DNA of 64,000 nucleotides from Chrysomallon squamiferum (GCA_012295275.1 CM022671.1:10359237-10423236), one strand, 5' to 3'; positions 1 to 14,839 are shown, numbered from the stretch's first letter. Numbers and translations are program-made. Notes: a model not told the origin generated them from the letters alone.

Positions 1-137
1 CTTGGTATTGTTTTATTATAACTTTGCAACAACAATCACATTTTTACTAGGAAACATTGGACGATAGACGAAAACATGACATATCAAAATTATTGCAAAA
101 TTTAAATTTGATTTCATTTTGATTATATTCTTCTTTC

Positions 138-140
<3 letters not shown>

Positions 141-177
<37 letters not shown>
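141..177. repeat. (TG)n microsatellite
   Basis: An uninterrupted TG dinucleotide tract in AT-rich intergenic DNA. It creates spurious valine/cysteine and threonine/histidine reading frames on the two strands, which are not genes. Confidence 0.97.
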
Positions 178-179
<2 letters not shown>

Positions 180-180
<1 letters not shown>

Positions 181-3100
181 ACAGCTTTTACATACATATA
201 TATATGTTAAAAGCATGAAAATCCAATATTTATTGGAGGTGCTAGGGACAGGGAATCATTTGAACCCAATTTGCATAAACTATTTTGATTTGTGCATAAC
301 TGAAACCTGTGCAAAACTGTTATTGCAATCATTGGAGGGGAGGTAATTCTTAATACACCAATATGTCCACATCTCTACTCATATTGGTTTCCGTAAGAAG
401 CCTTTACTTTCTTATATAAAGAAAAATGAATGTCGTCCTTTACGTAGTCGTAAAAACATAGCAGTTTAAGTCATAACAAACTTTTCAATTGTTGTTTAAA
501 AAAATAACACATACAAAACTGAAAAAGAATATTTTGGTTTTTATTTATTTCATTATCATTATTATTTTATTATTATTATTATCAGTTATCAATTGGGTTA
601 TTTCTTTTTAGGGGAGGTGTTATTTTTTTCCTTCCCTTTTTTTTTGTTCGTTGTTTCTTTAATGTCTATACAATGAATTACAGCATCTGATTCAGGCTTC
701 TTGCTTTTTATTATTATTTTTTTGGGGGTTAATTTGCTTTTAGTATCTGATTGTTATTTGTTGTCAACACACTGGATTACAGTGTCTGATTCAGCTGTTA
801 TGTTTGTATTTTTATTTTTTTATTAATTTATTTTAAATTTTTACTTTACTAATTATTATTATTTTATTTTTTAAATTATTTTTAACATTACATAGTTTTA
901 CAATATCTGATTAAAACTGATATTTTTGGGGGGAGTTTTTATTTATTTATTTATTTATATATATATATCTATTTTGTATTTAATTATTGTTTTTTATTGT
1001 TCCTTTTATTATATGATTGTTGTTTTTTATTGTCTATACTGGAAAACATCTGATTCAGGCTTTTTGGTTTTATTTAATTTCTTTTTATTGTTTTAGGGGT
1101 AATTAATTTTTGGTATCTGATTGTTATTTATTGACTACACATGGGATTAAAGTATCTGATTCAGGCTGCTTCTTATGTATATTTATTAAAGATCCATATT
1201 GTATGAAGAGTCCTTAAAAGAAGACAATAATTTATAATTAATTAACAGCAATACATTTTTTAATGGATGAAATATGGTAACTTTAAATAAATATTCATCA
1301 TGTATTTAGATGAAACAGCCCTGATAACCGAAAAAAATAAGAAAAAAGCAAACACTCCAGATTTATAGAACCTCTTTAACAGAACATTTATCCATCTTTT
1401 TTCCTTTCTTGTTAATGGACATGAAAATGTCTAGCAATATATTCATGATTCTCTTTCTAAATAAAATGGACTAAGTGAAATAACTCTTACATTCAGACAT
1501 CATTAAAGGGAGAAGTATCTATATAATGCACAAATTAATAAAATAAAAATGATAAAATAATAAGAATAAACTAAAATCAACAACAACAACAATAATCAAA
1601 CAAATACTAAGTAATAATACTGATAAATGAAATCTTTACCATTAGATGTTGTGTTTACACTTATTATTTTTAAAATTAAGATAATATTTTGATAGCCTAT
1701 GTTTCTTTTTCTTTCCTTTTCTTTTCATGACTTAATCTGTAAAATAATAGGATAAGAAATAATTAAAATATATGATCTGTTCTTGTTATGCATAACAGAC
1801 TTGGGCTATTTGAAAATAACATTTCAACTTTTGTAAAATACTTTATTTCTTCTTTTAATAGCTTGATTGATTACTCTTTGATTGTAAATTCCTTCCTAAA
1901 TGTATATTCAAACAAATGTTATTCATTTCTTCTATGACATTTGTCAGTATGACTTTAAGATCATCCCAGTACCAGTCATCAATAGAATAATCGAGTTTGT
2001 TGAACATTGATTCATGTTTAATTCATTACATTTTATGAAATATTGTTTATGAATCCCTGAAGTTGTGTTAGCAACTGACTGACCCAAGGGTATGACTGTT
2101 GTCAAGATTGTGAGTCCTCTTAAAATATTTTTATGTACAGTGGTCAGTATTTATTTTTTCTTAAGTGATTTTAATGTCAGCATGTAGTCTTTCTCCAAAC
2201 AATGAAACTAATGGTTGATGAATTTGCTTTCAATATTCAATTTCTGTCAGTTCATAAACACATGAAAAAGCATTGAGTAAAACCATTTGTATTTGTTATT
2301 TATAAAATTAAACTCTGTAACCTGAAAATTAATTTATGCACACATAACTATACTAATAACAACAAACAAGAAATTCAATTAAGCCATTTATTGAAATATT
2401 TTCAGTATAACAGTGTAATAGTAAACATGTTTACTGATCAATAAAACCCATAAAAAATGAGCAATTTATCACAAAATGTAAGTTATCTGAAGATAATTAA
2501 AAATAAATTGTACATTCTCAAAAGTTGCACCATGGTTTTGTATAAACCATTTACATTCAGTAGTGAATAGCTTTATTTTCATATTAAAAATGAAAATGAT
2601 GAAAGAAATAATACATCTTATGAGTACTGAAAAAAAAAAATTATTTTCTTTTAATTGTAAATCATAATAGTTTATAAAAAAAAATAAAAAATGTTACATA
2701 AACCATTCATATTTACTAAGATTGCTTTTGTTTTTAATTCAATAAATATATAAATAAATAAATAAATAAATAATTGAAGTTTAGAAAGAATATTCATGAG
2801 GTATACTAATATAAAATAATTGTATATTATAATGAAGAAATACAAATCACACTTATGAACTCATCAACTTTTTCAAAAATTGTTTTATTAAACTTAGTGT
2901 AAGTGACATTGATTTCAGTATATCAAAGCTAGACTTCCAGTAATGGAGAAGACATTGAAAATGATGCAGTAACAACAAAAAGAGAGAAAAGGGAACTTAC
3001 TTTTCTAACAAAAGAAAATAATAATAATAATAATAATAATAATGATAATAATAATAATAATAATAAAGACAATGATATGATAATAACAAGAACATTCTTA

Positions 3101-3185
3101 ACATTAGTTAACAGTGGTTAACTGTGTCCAGAAAGAGAATCCATTAACTGATTAAGTATTTTGTTCATGTGTATGTGTTTGTGGG
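180..3185. other. AT-rich gene-free stretch with a 368-bp tandem duplication
   Basis: No coding region could be supported. Around 661-1190 a block is tandemly duplicated with a 368-bp offset: the string TCTATACxxxxAAxxxCATCTGATTCAGGCTT type at about 665 recurs near 1033, and GTATCTGATTGTTATTT at about 744 recurs near 1112. Elsewhere there are short AAAT and ATA tracts (2750-2773, 3017-3065). The rest is unremarkable AT-rich DNA. Confidence 0.6.

Positions 3186-3187
<2 letters not shown>

Positions 3188-3255
<68 letters not shown>
3188..3255. repeat. (TG)n microsatellite, about 33 repeats
   Basis: A perfect GT/TG run. The open frames it produces are low complexity and are not genes. Confidence 0.97.
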
Positions 3256-3257
<2 letters not shown>

Positions 3258-4735
3258 AATAATTTAATGATACTAAGATTTTTAGACCATTATTTTTCTG
3301 AGTTTGAATTTTTAATGCTATTCCACATTTTTCTCTTCTCTTCTTTCTGTTTTCCTAGTTTTCCCGTGTCTATACATAAACATTGATGACAACTAAGTTT
3401 TTTAGTATGCTGTTTGGAACTAAAACTGTCCAGTAATTTGGACAGTTTTCCTTATTGTTCCTTCAGAGAATTGTTTATACAGAAAAGGATATTGTAACTT
3501 GACTTTCAGTAAGAAAAGCAGAGAGAATTTTTGCAGAAGCTGTTCATTTTCTTGTAACAGATGAAGAATATTCCTAAAGGAATCCAAAACTGACAGAATT
3601 TTGCTGGGACCCATTGATTTACTAACAGAAAGGTGGAAGGAAAATCATTTAAACTTAAAGAATTGTGTTGCTGAAAAACTTTAACAGTGAATTGAACCAA
3701 GAAGTAATTAAAAGACTTTGTAGTGAAAGTAGAGTATTCCCTAGTAACTTTCAGTTCTGGGCAAAGAGAATGGGGCAGTAATCCTGAATTCCCAGAACAG
3801 CAAGTTACTGTAGAACAATATTAAAGAAAGAACGAGCTAAAGAAGGATAGTAAAATGATTTTTGAATGATCCCAGCAAATGAGCAAGAACCTAGAGAACA
3901 GCTTCAAAACATGGCCTCTGCACTCTACTTCGGTTAGTTAACATCCTGTCATGAATATGGCTTTTTCTTTTTGAGTAGAATTCCATAATTCACTGGTGTG
4001 GTATATATCATAAACTATTTTTGAAATCTGATTTTTAAAAAGTGAAATTAAATCTTATCAGAACATACTCAGTGTAATGGAAATGACTGCTTAAACTCAG
4101 AATTAGACATTGTTGCCATTTCAGAAAAATAGCAAGTACCTAACAGCAGAAAGGAAATTATATCCACTCATTGCATTTGGCCAATGAAACCTTGCTATGC
4201 CAGAAAGGGGCTTAAATTGCGGCTCAGTGTACTGAACCACCTAAAGTAGTTAGCAACAAGATAACTCTAGACTTCTATTATAGGGGTCACTAAAGGTACA
4301 CAAGAATTACTGTCTTTCCAGAAGCAATCATCTTTACAGAATTTCTGTAACACATTTTAGTGAAAAGAAGTAAATAAAATGATCATACAGTTGGGGAACA
4401 CAAAATGAGAAAGTTGAATGGGTAAGATCACAGTTTTTATTATGAAGGACTAAATTATCTTAAATAAACTAAAAGTTTAATAAAATATTACAATTTATAG
4501 AATGAATGAACAAAACTTTACTGATGTATCAGAATGTAATAAGAAAGAGAAAAGTTGACAAACAACTCACAGAACACTGACTGGATTTTGAAATGGCTCA
4601 GTCAGAGCATTAAGGAATAAACAGGCTTAAATTATCTACTTTAAACTGTGTTCTAGGAAAACAACAGGGCACCACCACTGAATTGCCAGAACACAGAAAT
4701 GAAATAGAAAAATGAGAAAGATAACAGAGTAAGAC
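3256..4735. other. Unclassified stretch, slightly less AT-rich; contains a perfect hairpin
   Basis: No recognisable coding region. At 3422-3449 there is a perfect 10-bp stem, AAAACTGTCC pairing with GGACAGTTTT across an 8-base loop. Short overlapping minus-strand open frames at 3420-3700 have no recognisable motifs and are probably chance. Confidence 0.4.
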
Positions 4736-4737
4736 TG

Positions 4738-4907
4738 ATATTTAAAAATACCGTTGCATCAGAAAGAAGATGTATCAACATTGCACTGACTTTAGAAAGA
4801 TGATCATTTAACATAGCAGTGATTTTAGAAAGATGGTCAGTTGAGACTGCAGTTTCTTTCAAAAGAAGATAGTCAGTTAACATTCCAGTGAGTTTCAAAA
4901 GTGATGT
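4738..4907. repeat. 34-bp minisatellite, about 5 imperfect copies
   Basis: Imperfect units of about 34 bp start near 4776, 4810, 4844 and 4879, sharing AACATxxCAGTGAxTTTxxA-like cores. On the minus strand the array is open and reads as an 11-12 residue repeat (LSKITAMLNDH, LSKVSAMLIHL). I see no flanking splice sites or domain that would make this a gene. Confidence 0.6.
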
Positions 4908-4949
4908 TTTGCAAACTTTAACATACCTTCTGTTTCTAACCAGCAAGAT

Positions 4950-6195
4950 GAAATGAAAGAAAACAAATTAACATGTTTTCTTGGCTAACTGAATTTTCTA
5001 TTAAATAATAATAATAATAAAACTAAATTAGGAAAAAGTTTTATGAACATGCTTTACCCAATTTTCAAAAACACCCAAATGATGAAGTATTCTATAGAAT
5101 GGAAACTAAAAGATTGAAAATTGACTGTTTCAGTATTCAAGTATTACAATGAAATGAACATATGCATGTGAACAAAAGCACTTAAAGAATGAGCTCTGGA
5201 AAACAAACTGAAATCTCAAAAAATTATTCAAGTTTGATAAAAGAAAATTTATAATGTAAAACAGGAAAAGTAAGACAAAACAAAAAGCGAAAATGAAAAA
5301 GAGGTTACTAATATGAAACTACCTGTCTGTAATCTATGCTACTAATACATTTTACATTTTGACTTACTATATTATAGGAAATCTGAAATTCAAACCTGAG
5401 GTGTGCAAAATGTTTCAAAATAGTAACTTGAGGGTAACTTTTTTTTTTTTTGAAGTTTCAAGAACCCATGGGTATAATGGCAACAGTGAAAATACAAATC
5501 TAAACATCTTCAATTATTCTGGAAACTAATCAAAGTTTTAACTTTAATGCATAAGTCATGCTAATTGCTGGTATGTAACATCATTGATTTTAAATAAGAC
5601 AAACCTACCCCAAAAGCTTTGGTATTTATTTTCTGAAATTATATGGAAATTACAAAAAATATATGTAATAACAAAAATAGATTTGATATTTGTTTTCTTA
5701 TTTTGTATTTCTCAGTATTAAAATTATTGAGAAAATCACCCAGTTAACAAACAAATGACAAAAACTAAAATCTTTAGAGGAAGATGGTAATTTATAATAA
5801 ATAATTAACAGCAATATATATATTTTTATATTTAATTACTAACAGAAATATGGTTACTTTGAAATAATTTTTGATCATTTAATGTGTAAGTACTTAGGAG
5901 AAAAAGCCGATATAAAAAAGAAAAAATAATAAAAATTAAATAAAAAAATCCACATTTAAAAAACCCTTTAGAAGAACAATTTATATGTGTCTTACTTAGC
6001 TCTATCATTATTACTTATTATTTAAAATGAAGGTTAGCTGATGAGAAATCAATTTTTGAAATATTTTAACAGGTTCATTTGGAACTAATTCAATTTAGAG
6101 TTTTTCATATTTTATAAATTAAATAGTCACTAATTTTATTTATTTTGTTTAATGAAGAATTAAATGCACTAAATAAAATACAAGCCAGTTTAGAT
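4950..6195. other. AT-rich stretch, nothing recognised
   Basis: No open frame, splice-flanked exon, RNA gene or transposon end could be supported here. It contains only short AAT and A-rich tracts. Confidence 0.4.
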
Positions 6196-6589
6196 CATAG
6201 AAATAAGCACACCAGACAAACTTGTACATAACAGTTAAATAATTGTTTTTGTTTGTTTTTTCTTCTTTATGGTGAAGACTTCACACAGGATGATGCTTTG
6301 ATAATAATGAAAATAATAATAATATTATCTTTATTAGAACTTCCAATGCAGCAATTCTAAAGGAAGTAAGAACTGGATAAATAAAATACTCCAAAATCTC
6401 ATCCAGTACATTATGATTAATGTGATATTCTCTTAAGTTTATTAGTTGTTAGAAATAAGCACACCAGACAGTTGTATATTTTCATTAACCTGATTATTTG
6501 TGATGTAAAATCAGTTACTTATCATTTAAAAAATTAAAATAAACCTTGGCTTAAAACGTAACTAAAAACTAGCAGATAAAAGGATAGCC

Positions 6590-6765
6590 AAACTCTCTTA
6601 AGAAGTAGGGCTGGGAGACTGACTTTTGTCTGGACTCTCTCCTTTGACCTTTCCGACATGGTTAGACCTATCAGGAGCCGATACTCCAGCCGGCATAGCT
6701 CTCTGGGTCCTCGAGACTCTCAAGCCACCCCACCACAACAAGGTACCAGTCTCATGAGGGTGGAT
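6590..6765. mobile_element. GC-richer retroelement-like fragment
   Basis: A short island of much higher GC content inside AT-rich DNA, with dense CCAGCCGG, TCCTCGAGACT and CCACCCCACCACAACAAGG strings. It resembles the 3' tail segments of invertebrate non-LTR retrotransposons as I remember them. There is no coding domain, so this assignment rests on resemblance only. It lies inside the motif array and may have arrived there by retrotransposition. Confidence 0.3.
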
Positions 6766-9700
6766 GAATTAGTAGTGATATACATATTTTTAAAAACATT
6801 ACTTATGGTTAACAGTACAATGTTTAGAAGCACATTTATGTGAATTTTTACCCTGCTGATTCTTTGACAGAACTTCTAACTTAATCTATTTTAACCAGCA
6901 CCAATTAAATAAATAGCTTACAATGAGAGAGAAAAGGCTGTCTAGGTATTTTTATATATTATAATAATAACTTTATTCAAATTAAATCTAGTCACAATAT
7001 ATCAATATTTAATACATGATCAAAACTTTATTGTAATGTTTTATCTAACATAAAAGTAACAATATTAAATTCAATATCTAAAATAATGAAGATGGAATAA
7101 TCAGAGGAAAGTTATGTCACAGGATGATTTAAATGTAGCACTTGATAATTTTCAGAAATAAGCACACCAGAGACAGATGTCTAGCTAGTTACTGATAATG
7201 TAACATAAGTAATTTATTTATTTATTTATTTATTCATTGAATTAAGGTTAAATGTGACCTTTGTCTTTTTTAACCAGCATTAAATGTAAATGAAGATTTA
7301 AATGATTTTTAATAAATGTGACAATTGGTGGGAATATATTCAAAAAGGTAAATGGAAACAATAAAATCCCAGAAAATATGAATGACTAAGATACAGATGC
7401 ATTAGTTCTGAAGTTAGTTTATATCTTTTAAATTGGTTTAATGTTAAATGTTACGAAAAACCAAGTACAACTTGTACCTTGTTAAGACACGACACAAACT
7501 ATGTATTTATAACCAAATTGTTTCATCATTTATATATTATAAAGAAATAAAAAAATAACTATGCTATAAAAGGGAAAAAAATTAATATTTAGTAATTTTT
7601 CTTTTTGTAATAATGGCAGTTTGGTAGCTAAAAAGAGTTATATATAGTGACAATAAACATGAAGATCTACATCATTATACCACTAATATTACTTTTTAGT
7701 TATTAGAAACAAGCTCATGAGAGTAAGTTGTATATTTTCAATTTTTGATGTATTTATTTATTTTTTTTTTTTAAATCAAGCTCATTGCTGATGAAACAAA
7801 CTACTTCGTTATTTGGGATTTTATTTTATTTTATGTGCATCTGCCTAGTAAAATGAATTTATTGTAGAAATTAAATGAAATAAGCTCACCAGACAAAACT
7901 GTACATTTTAGCTTATTATCAGTAACTGGTATGATTAGTCGTATTGAGACATTAAAACCATCACTCAGTATCAAGGCACTGGTCTCAATCTGGGTGGATG
8001 CAATTACTGTTAACATTTATTATGTCTTTAAAAGAAGTCATGTGGTAATAGTTTTGAAGCAAATGCAAATATATTTTAAACACAATATAAACGTTGAGCT
8101 GCATGTATCACAGCATGATATTTTGTGTTATTCTTTAATTGATTTATTAATTCATTTGTCTGTTAAACAGAAAAGCTTTGTAAATCAGGATGTTTATCAA
8201 AATATTTTATCATACCATTAAATTATATTACAGAAAAATTTAAATATCTCTCAGGCAGCTACTTTAATTGATTGATATAATCCCGAAAATTTATAGTTAT
8301 TACAGTTGAATTTTATCTCTAATACTTGTTACTTATTAGGAATAATCACAGGAGACAGAACTGTAAATTTGAAATGATGACACCTAGTATTTTAATAAGG
8401 TTAATTTAGTAATGTTACTGGATCAAATATAGAATAATTAGAGATAGAGATATTCTTAATTATTTAAAACATCATAATAAAAAATGAAAACTTGTCCATT
8501 TAATTGTTAAAATTATTTACTATTAGTAATACACAAAAGAGAAAAAGACTCCAAGCTCCAAATTCTACAAAGTGTCTTAAGCAGAAGTTTCCTTTAAGAA
8601 GATGTGATTTTAACCAACTGATTTAATTTATTCATTTAAACAAAGGTTTTGTGTTTTATGTTACCTAAACTGAATTTTATAAAAAAATAAACATAACATT
8701 AAAATTTATTATTTTATGAAAATTTTATTTGTATGTTTTAATACGGTATTTGAAAGTATTGTAGTAACATCAATCAAAGGATAATATGATGAAAATGACA
8801 ACAGTTAGGGAATATGTCTATAGAATATAAATCATGTACTACACAGTGATTAGATATATTCACATCAGACAAAATTGTGAATTTTAAAGCACTGACATCT
8901 ACCTGCTATAAAGTGATTATTTTAGTAACAGCAACATTCATTTATTTTGTTTTAATTATCATTTTTTAACCACTTTAGTATAATAAATATTAAAGAAATG
9001 CCTAATTACTGATATTATAATGTGACTATGTTAATGTTAGAAATATTCGTTAATTTGAAACAAATGTTTACTTGTTTTATTTTATTTTATTTTGTGTGTG
9101 TGAGTGTTTTATCCAATCCAATGCAATAAGTCTTAATTAATCTAGATAATTATTGTTATTGTAACAATTATGGTTATTTTAAGATATATTTGTTAACTGA
9201 AAGCATTTTTTTTTTTGTCCAACACAGTAATATCACTATTAAAGTATAGTAGCTACCATAAATTAAATGTAATAGTGAAAAATTATATGACAACTTAAAT
9301 AATAAGATGAATGCAATATTTGTCAGTATTAACTTTTTAGTAACTTTAATCAAATGATATTATGACAAAAATGAAATATGAAAAAACAAATATATCACAG
9401 TAGCATAGAAATCTTAAACTTGTTGGCAATTTGAAATAAGCACATCAGAAAAAGCTGTAAAATTTAAACAATTAACACCTAGTAACATCTTTTAATATTA
9501 AAAAAATATTCATGGAATATATGTATTTTAACCTCTCCAAATCAGTATATATTACATAACCTAGCTCATTACTGAAATTGTAATATTGTTATTTTAAAAT
9601 AGGAAATATTAGTTAATTTGAAGCAAATATTATATGGGGAATTTTACCATTCCTATACAATAATTATGATTACACAGTTTAGGCATGTAAGATTTCACCA

Positions 9701-9799
9701 GATAATTATCAGTAATTTAATATGGTTTTTGTCATGAATAAATAAATAAATTAATTAATTAAAAAAATGCAAAACTGAAATACTAAATTCAGAGATTCG

Positions 9800-10700
9800 A
9801 AAACCATGCCACCATCATCCTATTCACTGGAGGAAAAGTGTCATATTTACAGATTAGGGATGTTAACTTCTGGCTCTCACCGTTCTATGTGCTTAACAAT
9901 TAGTGCATCATAGTAAGCACTTAATAAGTAAAATGCTAATACTATAAACATACTTATGTTCTAATAGATACTTATCAGACTGAATCTTAATGAGGAGACT
10001 GGTTCTGTACCACAGTTAAAAGTGAAAGCTCTACAATGATCTGTCTGCCCCACAGGAGTAATGAATTTATTCCAGATTATTCTCTGGTCATTCACTGCTA
10101 CTGCACAGACCATCATAGAGAAGAAAGAATTGTGCTGTAATTCTCTGGTGATCTGTCTGCCCTACAGGAACAATAACATCATTCCAGTTATGTATGGGTC
10201 AGTCACTATTCCTGCCCAGATCATCAAAGAATTAAAATATTTAAGTTTACATTACATAACAGTGCATTGAACAGTTTTTTACATTTTATTATTGTTTCTT
10301 TTTTCTTATTATTTTTTATCTAGTGCTTCTTAGATAACAGTGCATTAAAGAGTTTTTTTTTTTAAATTTTATAATTATTCCTTTTTTCTTCTTTTTTATC
10401 TAGTGCTTCTTAGATACCTCTTGTATGAATGCACAAATGAAATTAACTAGCAAGAAATATGAATCTATGATTTTGATAGTAGAATTTGATATCAAAATTG
10501 AAATTTTAGTAGACATTTTCAAATAAGAACCAGAATTATCAGTAAGTATGACACACATCAATCAGCAGACAGGAGGGTGGAAACAATCACAATCTAAAAT
10601 GGATGTTTCAAAAGGTCAGCAAAACACGATAGTCAAGCATCAGAATTATCAGGGATTAGACTACATTCACAGGACTGTTTTATCTAGGGTGGTTACACCA
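9800..10700. repeat. Copy 1 of a ~0.9-kb direct repeat (copy 2 at 12590-13520)
   Basis: ATCTGTCTGCCCCACAGGAG at about 10040 recurs at about 12812, followed in both by TATTCCAGATTATTC and CACTGCTACTGCACAGACCA. Flanking strings also match: GTGTCATATTTACA at 9838 with 12619, and ATCTAGTGCTTCTTA at 10400 with 13137. The offset is about 2.77 kb. Inside each copy the CTGTCTGCCCyACAGGA core is itself duplicated about 120 bp apart. Confidence 0.7.
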
Positions 10701-11955
10701 TTTATGGGGCACAGCTTTAATGAAATGTGCTTATTTCAAGCAACCAACTCAGCTTTTGTTCAACCGTTTTCTTATATAATAGTTTTATCTGTTGAATTTT
10801 ATAGATCTGATTAGAAACTTCTGATTTTATAAATATAGTATAACAAAATGCAACATTGCTTAAAAATATCAAAAAGTGTGCATGAGTCTGATCTCATCAA
10901 TTATTGTTAAAAGAAACTGAGACTATTCTTGGTTTGTGTTGAATGGCCAAACGTAGAATACATTAAAATAAATGTAACAGTACTTGGTATTTCATCACTG
11001 TACATAATTTAAATAATGTCAAGTTAGTTGATCTTTTAAAAAAAACACTAATATTATTTCCTTTCGTCTAATTTAATCTACATATTATAATTGAGAATTT
11101 CAAAAAAGTAACATTTATGCCAGATTTACTTATTACTAGTAACTAACATTACCTCAGTTCAGATACTTTACTACGGTAACCAACAATTTAAACTTAATAC
11201 AAAGATCTTGCTTTCTTTCTTGTGAGCATTTTTTCATCTTTAATTCTTTATTATATATAAATTTTAAAGCTCCCAAATAACTAGCTATCTGCTATTCAAT
11301 TGCTTTTAGTATTTAGTGTTATTACTTTTTATTTTTGTTTGTTTTGTTTTCACTGATGACTGTTTATGTGTTGGTTTACACGAATTGTTAGTGAACTCCA
11401 AACCCTTACTGAAAATATAAATCTAACTCAGATGTATTTATTTCTACTAACTTCACTTCTATTCATTTGCTAGATTATAGAAACCAGAACTTGAATACCA
11501 TAAAGTTTAAATCAGAACTTGTTTTTATTCAGTAACCTAACTTCTTTTCAGTTACATTACAACCATTATCAGTAATTATTATTTTATATAATAAATCTGC
11601 TGATCTGTCTCCTGCCCAGATTGTCTGAGAATTAAAATGTTTTAACTGTTAGTTCACATTATATTAAATATGCTTTTATTGTTTACTAAATGCTTATTAA
11701 ATATCTGTTCCCTGAGGACTGAAATTATTTAGAAACTATTGCAACCATTACCAGTAAAAGTGTACCCAGAATTTAACCTCTTCACTACCAAGTGTTTATC
11801 TAATGCAAACATATGTTAAAAGTAGATGATATCCAGGTTTTAGTATAATTAATTACACTTTACAAAATGTTACTGCATGAAATATAGAATAATTACTGAT
11901 ATATATCCTTAAGTATTTAGCTCATGAACAATAAAAAAAATTCTAATTCTAATTC

Positions 11956-11987
<32 letters not shown>

Positions 11988-12589
11988 CTAATAATAATAT
12001 ATCTTTGAAAAGTAAACATGACATTAAAATTTACTACGTTGTAAAAAGTTTAATTTTAAATGCAATATTTATAAGTATTCTAGCTAACATTAAGTAAATG
12101 ATAATATGATGAAAAAAGTAATTATATCGCCATAGAATATAAATTTTATACCTGTCAGGGATTAGAAAAAAGCACATCAGACAAAGTTGTAAATTTTAAT
12201 GTTAATTTATTTTCTTGTTTGAAACAGATTTTTAAACTGACAATGATTTCCCTTTTCATTTGTAATTTTTTTTTTGTATTGCTGCTTTAAATGATAATGA
12301 TAAGAATGAAACTTAAAAAATATTGAAAATGTTACTAAATTACCCCATATTAAATAAAGTATATATATATGATTATTTAAGGTTTACTTTCTGTTTTAAT
12401 GTGTAATGACTTAAAGGGATATGTAGACCATAATCCCCAACTGTTTTGGTTTTACAGCACTTGGCTGGTCAACCAGCATATTGACGCATGACAGTTCAAA
12501 ACTTATAATGTTTGTTTTCTTACAAATGAAAATATAATGAGCATACTGCAGCTTTCTCAAGAAGATTTTATTGATAAAAAAAAAAAAAA

Positions 12590-13520
12590 ACATATCACCG
12601 TTATGCTCCCCATTGGTGGAAGTGTCATATTTACACACTAGGCATATCAGATTATGGATGTAACCCTTGTATCTGTTTATCAATTAGTGCAGCATAGTAA
12701 GTGCTTGATAAGTAAAACGTTTATGTGATAAATTTAATTTTTAAAGATACCTATCATTCTGAATCTAAATCGATAAATTGAAATAAAATGAGAAGTGAAA
12801 GCTCTCCAATGATCTGTCTGCCCCACAGGAGTAATGAATGTATTCCAGATTATTCACTGGTCATTCACTGCTACTGCACAGACCATCACAGAGTAGAAAG
12901 ACTTGTGCTGTTAGGCAAGAGAAATAGACAAAAGATTTTTCAAAGTTATTATTATTAGATATCTCATGATCTGTCTGCCCTACAGGAAAAATGACACCAT
13001 TCCAGTTATCTACTGGTCAGTCACTATTCCTGACCAGATCATCAAAGAATTAAAATATTTTAAGTTTACATTACATTAGAGTGCATTAAACAGTTTTTGT
13101 TTTAAAATTTATTATTATTCCTTTTGTTTTTCCTTATCTAGTGCTTCTTAAATACCTCTTGCATGGATGTGCAAGCAAAATTAACTACCAAGAAATATAA
13201 AGCTATAATTTTAATTGTACAATTTGTTAACTTACTGAAATTTTAGTAGACATTTTCAAAGAATTGGAATTATCAGTAAATATGACACTCATCAATGAAC
13301 AGACAGGAAGGTGGTGACAATCCCTATCTAAAATGGATGTCAGCAAACAGGATAGTCATGCGTCAGAATATCAGGAATGAGACTGCATTACCAGGACTGT
13401 TTCTACCTAGGATGGATTATCAACTACAGGGCACAGTTTGGGCAATGATATTGGAATGCCTTAAACCTGCTGCAAAAATGGACACCACCCATCTACTGTT
13501 TTTTCTAAACAATTTTTAGT
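12590..13520. repeat. Copy 2 of the ~0.9-kb direct repeat
   Basis: Direct partner of 9800-10700 with scattered substitutions and small indels. A plus-strand open frame at 13295-13519 lies inside it. The first copy carries only a partly matching frame there, so the open frame is not conserved and is unlikely to be a gene. Confidence 0.7.
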
Positions 13521-13789
13521 TTTCATTTTTTGTTTTAAGCAATGATTACAGAAATGAATTAAAAAAAAGAAAAAAAAAAAAAAAGAAATAAAAAGAAATT
13601 AAAAAAAGAAAACAACATTTTATGGAAAACATAAATTCCCCACTATGCTTTTATGACTGTAAAGTTTCCCATGAAGTTATATCAATAAGTTCCAAAGTGT
13701 TTATTTCACATTTCGTTTATCTCTGTAGCTGTGTTACATCTATTCAGCTGTTTATTTCAGCTACCAATGTAAGAGCTTAAATAACAGAA

Positions 13790-14755
13790 CATTTAAATCA
13801 GATGTGCTTATTTCTAATAACTAACTCAATTTATATTCAGTAGTTTTACTATAATTATTACTATTAACCATCAACTTCAATATTAAATACAAGGAAAAGA
13901 AAAGAAGTAAAAATAGATGCATTTGTTCCACAATATCCTAGACTGTTCAGTGGAAGCATTTTCAATAGATTTCCAAAACTAACATTTAAATGATGCAATG
14001 GTTAGTAAGCTTTTTTTGAAGAAACTAATGCTATTTCTTTTCATTTATTTTCATAAATATCTGAGAATATCAAAATGGTAAAATTTATATCAGATGTGCT
14101 TGTTTCTTTTAACTAACATTACCTCTGTTCAGTTATTTTATTAAAGTAACCAACAAATGAATGAAATCTGAATGAAAATGTACTTGTTTGCAAAAATATA
14201 AATGAAGCCTATGTGTTTAAATTTTTAAATTCTTATTTATTTATTTATTATAATACTTCTAAATATACAAGCTGTCTTCTGTTTAGTTGTTTATTTTGGA
14301 CTAATATCAAAAGAGCGGTCTCTGGGTTTATACAATCCTCAGTTTAAATCAGATGTGCTTATTTCCAGTAATCTGATCAACTTCTATTCAACTGTTTAAT
14401 TATATAATAATTTTAATAAAATTTATGCCAGCTATAAAAAATTCTAACAGTACTTAGCATTTCATCACTGTACACAATTTAAATAATGTAATGTCTGGTG
14501 AGCTTCTTTAAAGCAGTTAATGTTATTTCTTTTTATTTGTCTTTTTTTTTTGTCCAAATGTTATAAATATCCACCCATTAAGAATATCAATCTGGTTAAA
14601 TTTATATCAGGTGTACTTATTTCTTTTAACTAACATTACCTCAGTCCAGTTAGTTTATTAAAGTATCCAACAACTGAATTCAGTCGACTAAAATGTATTT
14701 GTTTCTAACACTATCCATCATGCGTATGTGTTTAAATTTTAAAAATTATTTTAAT

Positions 14756-14786
<31 letters not shown>

Positions 14787-14788
14787 TT

Positions 14789-14839
<51 letters not shown>

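Larger units (their letters stand above)
6195..12200 (+). repeat. Degenerate interspersed array of a GAAATAAGCACACCAGAC motif
   Basis: The core GAAATAAGCACACCAGAC, usually followed by AAAxTGTAxATTTT, recurs with decay near 6200, 6452, 7154, 7706, 7876, 8339, 8861, 9433 and 12166. In 8.3-9.5 kb the longer surrounding units repeat with spacings of about 523 and 572 bp. Single inverted copies occur (10720). The DNA between copies is AT-rich without credible coding potential. The family is unknown. Confidence 0.6.

Noticed and set aside
119-346. Open frames over TG tracts (also at 3189-3386)
   Set aside because: They are translations of dinucleotide repeats with no flanking coding signal.
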